Shown: in pieces, positions 59,600-64,000 of the stretch
How positions within the stretch are numbered: the first letter of the stretch is position 1
Layout: each line of letters starts with the position of its first letter
NCBI GenBank assembly: GCA_902572825.1
Contig: CACGHD010000001.1
Coordinates: 1-64,000, forward strand
Length of the DNA stretch: 64,000 bases
DNA from: an uncultured Prochlorococcus sp.
GTDB lineage: Bacteria > Cyanobacteriota > Cyanobacteriia > PCC-6307 > Cyanobiaceae
Direction of reading: 5' to 3'
Made by a program: the position numbers and the translations under genes
The notes under the pieces: generated by a model
The model's input: the letters and a program-made list of their open reading frames with translations, nothing else
Told to the model about the DNA's origin: nothing
Database searches by the model: none

Positions 59600-60358
59600 T
59601 TAACAAAAATCATTTATTAAATTATTTTCGAATTCTTCTTTAGCAGGCTTACTTCCCATCCATTTCCTACCAGGTATTCTTACATCTAATTCATTTGTGT
59701 CACAATTGATTGAAAGAATAAGTTTTTTATTTTCTTGATTTAGTACGTTTAAAACTTTTCTTCCTTTAATATCTTTATATGATTTACTTTGGGTAATTAT
59801 AGGACCATAAATTTTTTTATCTAACTCAAGTGAGTCATTATTTTTATTATTTTCATTTGCTTCATAGCTTTCTGAATTAATTGTGTTCTTTTTTCTTATT
59901 ATGAGCTTTTGACCAACTTTTATAGAATCAGGATTATTGAGATTATTAATCTCTATCAGATCGATTACTTTTAAATCATAATTGTTTGATATCTCAGTAA
60001 GATTTTCACCAGTTTGAACGATATGATAATTATTTATTAAATCAGGTTGTTTTATAGGATTTTCAGTAGATTCGGAAATAATAAGATTTTGGCCAACAAA
60101 GATATAATTTTCATCTTTTAAATTATTCAATTTAATTATTAAATCTTTATTTATCGAATAGAATTTTGAAATACTTGATATTGTATCTCCACTTTTTACA
60201 ATATGAATTTTTTTTATTTCAGTTTTTTCTTTATTAGTTGATTCTTTTTGAGTAATATTCTCTATATTGTTTGCTGAAAATGTTTTTTCTTCAGATTTTA
60301 TCAACGAGTGATTAAAAAAATTAATAAGTATGGCAATTACAAAAAATGCAAATTTCAT
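59600..60358 (-). CDS. LysM-domain protein, exported
   Basis: I use ATG 60358 (252 residues) rather than GTG 60367. The N-terminal hydrophobic segment KFAFFVIAILINFF is a likely signal peptide. Two LysM domains follow, each about 44 residues: HIVKSGDTISSISKFYSINK and YHIVQTGENLTEISNNYDLK, the usual peptidoglycan- or chitin-binding fold. The C-terminal ~60 residues (KDIKGRKVLNVLN and DVRIPGRKWMG) are not recognised and may be a family-specific domain ending in a cysteine. It probably acts at the cell wall. It lies alone between psaE and the aldehyde dehydrogenase gene. Confidence 0.85.
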   Translation of the reverse strand: MKFAFFVIAILINFFNHSLIKSEEKTFSANNIENITQKESTNKEKTEIKKIHIVKSGDTISSISKFYSINKDLIIKLNNLKDENYIFVGQNLIISESTENPIKQPDLINNYHIVQTGENLTEISNNYDLKVIDLIEINNLNNPDSIKVGQKLIIRKKNTINSESYEANENNKNNDSLELDKKIYGPIITQSKSYKDIKGRKVLNVLNQENKKLILSINCDTNELDVRIPGRKWMGSKPAKEEFENNLINDFC

Positions 60359-60430
60359 AACACTCACTATTTATTTTAAGATAATCTTTAAATTTAAAAT
60401 CGCTAGGTTTTTGAAAACAATTTAAGTAAT

Positions 60431-61822
60431 TTAAACTTGAAAAATAAACTTTAAAAATCTCTTTACTTTTTCGTAGGGAGGATAGCGCACATTTGAATCA
60501 AATAAAAAACCTTTAAAAGTGATAGATTTTTGATTTGAAAAATTTCGAAACCCCTCTTCTCCATGAAATTTACCAATACCACTTTGCCCAACGCCTCCAA
60601 ACGGTAAATTTGGAACAAGGACTGGTAACATCACATCATTTATACAAATTGTTCCTGAACTGGTTACTTTTGAAATATGATTATGGATTTTTTTATTGCC
60701 TCCAAATAAGTAGATTGCTAATGGTTTTGATGTTTGACTAATCTGTTTTAAAGCTGATTCCTTATCATTGATTCCAATTACTGGAAGTAGTGAACTAAAA
60801 AGTTCTTTCTGCAAAATATCTGTCTCATTTAATTTAGTTTTCAAGATTGTAGGCGATATTTTCAACTTTTTTGTACTAAAAGTCCCCCCAAATAGAATTC
60901 TTTTTTCTTTTTTATATTGTTTGAGAATTTTTACAGTAGAAGTAAATTGCTTTTTCTCTAATTTTGATAAGTTTTCGGAAATAATTGGATTATCTCCATA
61001 AAAACTTACTATGTATTTCTTTAATTTTTCTATAAAAATATTTTCAATTTCTTTATCTACAAAGATATGATTCGGAGCCACACAGGATTGACCAGAATTA
61101 AAAAATTTGCCCCAAACAATTCTTTTAGCAGCTACTTCTAAATTTGCATTCTTGAAAACAATTACAGGATTTGTTCCGCTTAACTCAAGAGTTAATGGAG
61201 TTAAGTTTTTTGAAGCTAATTTCATTATAGATTTTCCAGTTTCTGTACTTCCTGTAAAAAAAATGTGGTCAAAATTTTGTTCAATTAATTTTATTGCTTG
61301 TTTATTATCGCCCTCTACTGTCATTAAGACATCTTTATGAAAATATTTGGAAGTAAGCTTTTTAATAAGTTTTGAGATCGCAGGACATTTCTCTGATGGT
61401 TTTATAACTGCAGTATTACCTGCTGAGAAAATATTTACCAATGGCTTAAGAACATAAAGTAATGGATAATTATAAGGACCAAGAATTAAGACACATCCAA
61501 GAGGTTCATAAATAACTTGGGCGGATGATGGAAATAGATAAAAAGGTGTATCAATCTTTTTTGGTCTCATCCAAGAATTGAGTTTCTTTTTTATGAGTGA
61601 AATTTCTTCTTTCACTAAAAGGATTTCTGAAAGCCCTTCAATTTCAGATTTACCTAGATCAACAAAAAGTGATTTTATTATCTCTTTTTTATTTTCATCC
61701 AAAAGTTTTGAAACTATATTGATATGTTTGATTCGCCATTTTATACCTTCAGTTTTGCCAGTGAAAACTGTATTTTTTAATTTATTAATATCTTCTAAAT
61801 GAAATTTATCAGTAATTTTCAT
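60431..61822 (-). CDS. Aldehyde dehydrogenase (class 3 / fatty aldehyde type)
   Basis: A 463-residue NAD(P)-dependent aldehyde dehydrogenase. The catalytic cysteine is in FNSGQSCVAPNH, the general-base glutamate in LTLELSGTNPVIV, and the cofactor loop in FFTGSTETGKSI. The N-terminal opening and the membrane-prone C-terminal end GFLFDSNVRYPPY match class 3 enzymes, which oxidise medium- and long-chain aldehydes. In cyanobacteria these clear fatty aldehydes from lipid peroxidation or hydrocarbon synthesis, though the substrate is not proved here. The start is ATG. It is divergent from the GNAT gene. Confidence 0.9.
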   Translation of the reverse strand: MKITDKFHLEDINKLKNTVFTGKTEGIKWRIKHINIVSKLLDENKKEIIKSLFVDLGKSEIEGLSEILLVKEEISLIKKKLNSWMRPKKIDTPFYLFPSSAQVIYEPLGCVLILGPYNYPLLYVLKPLVNIFSAGNTAVIKPSEKCPAISKLIKKLTSKYFHKDVLMTVEGDNKQAIKLIEQNFDHIFFTGSTETGKSIMKLASKNLTPLTLELSGTNPVIVFKNANLEVAAKRIVWGKFFNSGQSCVAPNHIFVDKEIENIFIEKLKKYIVSFYGDNPIISENLSKLEKKQFTSTVKILKQYKKEKRILFGGTFSTKKLKISPTILKTKLNETDILQKELFSSLLPVIGINDKESALKQISQTSKPLAIYLFGGNKKIHNHISKVTSSGTICINDVMLPVLVPNLPFGGVGQSGIGKFHGEEGFRNFSNQKSITFKGFLFDSNVRYPPYEKVKRFLKFIFQV

Positions 61823-61978
61823 TTTATTCCTATGAATAGTATTAAATATATCAGAGGATAAATTTTAAATAACTAAGGTTTTTACGCCACTTAAATCAAA
61901 TGAATGATTTATGAGAAATAAAAAAAATTATTAATATTGCTTTTAAAAATTCAAATTTTTCTTGGTTAGTATATTTCT

Positions 61979-62869
61979 ATGAGGGAAAAATTTTCAATTA
62001 GATTGATATCTATAAATGAAATACCAGAAGTCACAAACTGGTCAAGGTTAGAAGGATTTTCTCCTGGAATGGACGACGTATCAATTTATAGAAATACAGA
62101 TAAACAAGGGGTATGGGTAGCTTGTCTCGACAATAATCCTATAGGATCTATTGCGTGTATAAGATATAACTCCTCGTATGGTTTTATTGGTTTATTTATC
62201 GTTAAAAAAGAATTCCGAAATAATGGATATGGAGTGAGATTATGGAAACATGCACTCGAATATTTAAAAAATATTGATTGTATTGGTCTTGAGGCTGCCC
62301 CAGATAGATTGAATGATTATGCAAAGTGGGGATTTAGAAAATCTTCTATTACAAATCGATGGAAATTAAATGGGTCTCAAGATTTGCCAGTGAGAAATTT
62401 TTATAAAGATCAATTACATTCTTTTAAAGTTGTCCCGGGCAATAAAATTTCTTCTGAAGCGGTCTTAATTTATGATGACCAAAGAGAACCTAGTCCCAGA
62501 CCGCATTTTCTAAATGACTGGTTGAAAAATTCCCATGGTAATGTCAGCGCTATTGTTGATAATAATGGGATGTGCCATGGATTTGGCAGGATAAGACCTT
62601 GTGTATTGGAGGATAATGAGCAAGCCTGGAGAATTGGACCTCTTTTAGCGGATACTCCACCATTAGCTGAACTATTAATAAGGGAGTTAGTTGGTGATTT
62701 AGATGCCCAAATCTTTTTAGATTGCTCTAATCTAAATCCTTATGCAAATTATCTTTTATCAAGTTTGGGATTTGAGGAAATATCAAAAACTTACAGAATG
62801 TATAAAGGCATTCAACCTCCTTGCCCTATGAATCAAGTATATGGACTTGCCTGCTTGGAGCTGGGTTGA
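61979..62869 (+). CDS. GNAT-family N-acetyltransferase (YitH-type)
   Basis: The 296 residues hold two acetyltransferase-like halves. The first (residues 5-130) has the acetyl-CoA loop FIVKKEFRNNGYGVRLW. The second, starting near DWLKNSHGNVSAIVD and including FGRIRPCVLEDNEQAWRIGPLLA, looks like the C-terminal GNAT domain of the YitH/HolE type. Substrates of this family are not known with certainty. It is divergent from the aldehyde dehydrogenase gene and is followed by a convergent small gene. Confidence 0.83.
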   Translation: MREKFSIRLISINEIPEVTNWSRLEGFSPGMDDVSIYRNTDKQGVWVACLDNNPIGSIACIRYNSSYGFIGLFIVKKEFRNNGYGVRLWKHALEYLKNIDCIGLEAAPDRLNDYAKWGFRKSSITNRWKLNGSQDLPVRNFYKDQLHSFKVVPGNKISSEAVLIYDDQREPSPRPHFLNDWLKNSHGNVSAIVDNNGMCHGFGRIRPCVLEDNEQAWRIGPLLADTPPLAELLIRELVGDLDAQIFLDCSNLNPYANYLLSSLGFEEISKTYRMYKGIQPPCPMNQVYGLACLELG

Positions 62870-62941
62870 TTACCTTTAAAGTGCGTATTTCGACTTTTGT
62901 TTTTGTAATATTTAATGAAGTTTGTTTTATTATCCATAAGT

Positions 62942-63190
62942 TTAACTTTCAGAAGGTTTCAAAATTTTTTCTACAATATCTGCGTTGATTATAGTGATCT
63001 CTCCATTATCAATATTGGCAACTTGAAACAAGGTCCATGAATTTGGATTTCTAGCTCCTCCAATACAGTCGATAACTTGACCGACCCAATAATTTTTATT
63101 CTTTTCCTTAGCATTTCCGCAATTTTCTTTTTTAATTGCGACATAATCACCCGGTCTAACGAAAAGAAACTCAGGGGTTGCTGAGCTCAC
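62942..63190 (-). CDS. Conserved picocyanobacterial small protein (DUF3104-like)
   Basis: An 82-residue protein with FLFVRPGDYVAIKKE, KNYWVGQVIDCIGGARNP, FQVANIDNGEITIINAD and a final VEKIL. The GDYV, GGARNP and INAD blocks look conserved, and an SH3-like beta fold is probable. I link it tentatively to DUF3104-type proteins of Prochlorococcus and marine Synechococcus. The function is unknown. It starts close to a strong palindrome (63197-63229) and is divergent from a 30-residue membrane peptide. Confidence 0.72.
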   Translation of the reverse strand: MSSATPEFLFVRPGDYVAIKKENCGNAKEKNKNYWVGQVIDCIGGARNPNSWTLFQVANIDNGEITIINADIVEKILKPSES

Positions 63191-63196
63191 AATAAA

Positions 63197-63229
63197 TAAC
63201 TAATAGTATATACGTACTATACTAAGTTA
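63197..63229. promoter_or_regulatory. Near-palindrome between two divergent small genes
   Basis: TAACT-AAT-AGTATA-TACGTAC-TATACT-A-AGTTA reads almost the same on both strands. It lies 7 bases from the start of the 82-residue gene and 59 bases before the 30-residue gene, in a 97-base divergent gap. It could be an operator or bidirectional promoter element. Confidence 0.45.
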
Positions 63230-63287
63230 TTGGTTTTGTTGCTGAACTTTGAATTATTTAGCAAACTAGGGGTAATTCAAAAATAAA

Positions 63288-63380
63288 ATGGAATCAACTG
63301 AAATTGCTATATTTTCAACATTATTGGGATTAATTTTAGCTTTAACTGATGCTTATATAGAAAGAAATATTCCTGGATAA
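63288..63380 (+). CDS. 30-residue single-span membrane peptide
   Basis: An ATG-started 30-residue ORF with a hydrophobic centre (IAIFSTLLGLILAL) and a polar end (TDAYIERNIPG), the size and shape of a low-molecular-weight photosynthetic subunit. A faint resemblance to the N-terminal STEI/TQV region of PsaM is not enough to name it, as the PsaM C-terminus (LYK) is absent. The upstream region is a divergent gap with a palindrome. I give it as a probable small membrane protein of unknown role. Confidence 0.55.
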   Translation: MESTEIAIFSTLLGLILALTDAYIERNIPG

Positions 63381-63397
63381 TGTTTTCAATTCAATTT

Positions 63398-63529
63398 TTA
63401 AATTAAATAAGATTTAAGTTGGTCTAATATATCGGAACGGCTAGAAACTAATTTTGTAAAAACTAAATATATCAATCCTCCCATTGCGAGTCTTCCGTTA
63501 ATTTTCTCTAACTGCTTTAGTTTACTCAA
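63398..63529 (-). CDS. High-light-inducible (Hli)-like peptide
   Basis: A 43-residue ORF from TTG 63529. Its core, LEKINGRLAMGGLIYLVF, contains the chlorophyll-binding consensus ExxNGRxAMxG of the Hli/ELIP/CAB superfamily, with E8, N11, R13, A15 and M16. The rest is a short membrane helix and a hydrophilic tail. Hli proteins protect photosystems under high light and bind chlorophyll and carotenoid as dimers. This one is shorter than usual (most are 45-70 residues) and has a non-ATG start, so it may be a divergent member. Confidence 0.65.
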   Translation of the reverse strand: MSKLKQLEKINGRLAMGGLIYLVFTKLVSSRSDILDQLKSYLI

Positions 63530-63651
63530 AGCTTTTATTTGCGGTTAAACAAAATTTAAAGGGTATAGAAAATAAAAAAGTATTGATTACTTCAAAATTA
63601 AAAAAAAATTTTACAAATTTATAGAAATATTATTTTAAACACGAACTAAAT

Positions 63652-63789
63652 CTATAGCCAAGCCTCTTTCATCTCAAGATAAAGCCTCTCGCTTTCAGCA
63701 GAATTAATTTTGTTGTCTGAGTAAGATTGTTGCTGTTGCTGTTGCTGCTGCTGAGTTGAGTTAGTGTTAGGGTTTTGAACTTCGCTCAT
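63652..63789 (-). CDS. 45-residue glutamine-rich small protein
   Basis: An ATG-started ORF of 45 residues: a short MSEVQNPNTNST head, a run of nine glutamines coded by mixed CAG/CAA, then SYSDNKINSAESERLYLEMKEAWL, an amphipathic helix ending. The glutamine run is encoded by both codons, which suggests selection on protein rather than simple DNA slippage. I do not recognise the family. It stands alone between the Hli-like ORF and the window end. Confidence 0.6.
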   Translation of the reverse strand: MSEVQNPNTNSTQQQQQQQQQSYSDNKINSAESERLYLEMKEAWL

Positions 63790-63905
63790 TAGAGGGACTG
63801 AATATTTGTGTTTATTCTCTCATATATACAGCTTTTTTTGTCAACTTAAATTCTTAAATTTTATTTAAATTTTGTAAGTTGTTAATTTTCCTGCTTTGAG
63901 TGAAG

Positions 63906-64000
63906 TTATTTCGCTACGGTAGTTTTGGCATATAGAAATTTAACTTCCCAATATACAATTCCTAGGAAGATAGCACTTGCAATAATAATTTCAGAAATGG
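63906..64000 (-). CDS. C-terminal end of an unknown membrane protein (cut by window end)
   Basis: The minus strand is open from the window edge to a TAA at 63906-63908. The visible 30 residues, ISEIIIASAIFLGIVYWEV then KFLYAKTTVAK, form one membrane helix with a basic end. The rest of the gene lies beyond base 64000. No family can be assigned. Confidence 0.45.
   Translation of the reverse strand, partial: ISEIIIASAIFLGIVYWEVKFLYAKTTVAK

Noticed and set aside
63721..63756. CAG/CAA run as a simple-sequence DNA repeat only
   Set aside because: The mixed codons and in-frame position inside a clean ATG-to-stop frame make a glutamine-rich peptide the better reading, though a DNA repeat effect is not excluded.

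Overview
The window is about 64 kb of very AT-rich chromosome from a marine picocyanobacterium, almost certainly a high-light-adapted Prochlorococcus. The evidence is the photosystem gene content (psbK, psbEFLJ, psbTB, psbM, psaE, petBD, chlD, ndhCKJ), a lone degenerate phycoerythrin beta gene with no alpha partner, one compact rRNA operon with tRNA-Ile and tRNA-Ala in the spacer, very short intergenic gaps, frequent gene-end overlaps, and no mobile elements or CRISPR arrays. This assignment comes from gene content and recognised protein families, not from a database search.

Layout. 1-12.9 kb: the end of a sensor histidine kinase, then mixed housekeeping genes (cobS, tgt, psbK, pyrE, a YgfZ-like protein, a Cas4-like nuclease, a phosphohexomutase, rdgB, a carotenoid oxygenase, hisB, fabI). 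13-23 kb: a redoxin, a DegT aminotransferase, photolyase, a Nudix hydrolase, folK, chlD, an MCE/ABC lipid-transport pair and yvcK. 22.9-26.9 kb: a photosynthetic electron-transport block. ndhC-ndhK-ndhJ lie on the minus strand; divergent from them are rubredoxin, ycf48 and psbE-psbF-psbL-psbJ, a photosystem II assembly cluster. 27-33.9 kb: mtnP, an oxidoreductase-SelD fusion, pcnB and a UvrD/PcrA helicase. 34-35.2 kb: remnant phycoerythrin locus (cpeB, a CpeS-type lyase and a 59-residue ORF). 35.4-45.4 kb: a VTT membrane protein, FGGY kinase, metK, rpsA, nrdR, psbT/psbB, a ferredoxin, psbM, prmC, a Sua5-family gene and tRNA genes. 45.5-52.7 kb: minC-minD-minE, an HD phosphohydrolase, ctpA, petB-petD and a neutral invertase. 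52.7-58.4 kb: leader and rRNA operon. 58.4-64 kb: fpg, psaE, a LysM protein, an aldehyde dehydrogenase, a GNAT enzyme and several very small ORFs, including an Hli-like chlorophyll-binding peptide.

Functional links. Rubredoxin, Ycf48 and cytochrome b559 act in photosystem II assembly. CtpA processes the D1 C-terminus. PetB/PetD form the core of cytochrome b6f. PcnB is needed because none of the five tRNAs here encodes its 3' CCA. MinCDE places the division site.

Three places look abnormal. chlD and the carotenoid oxygenase gene are each out of frame by one base at a homopolymer run. The head-to-head pair mtnP/selD shares a 5' region so short that neither has a standard start codon that keeps its conserved N-terminal strand. 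These could be real, slippage-dependent, or sequencing/assembly errors. I did not find a convincing new multi-gene system. The most interesting leads are the small ORFs, the cpeB/CpeS locus, the rpsA leader hairpins and a few strong palindromes.
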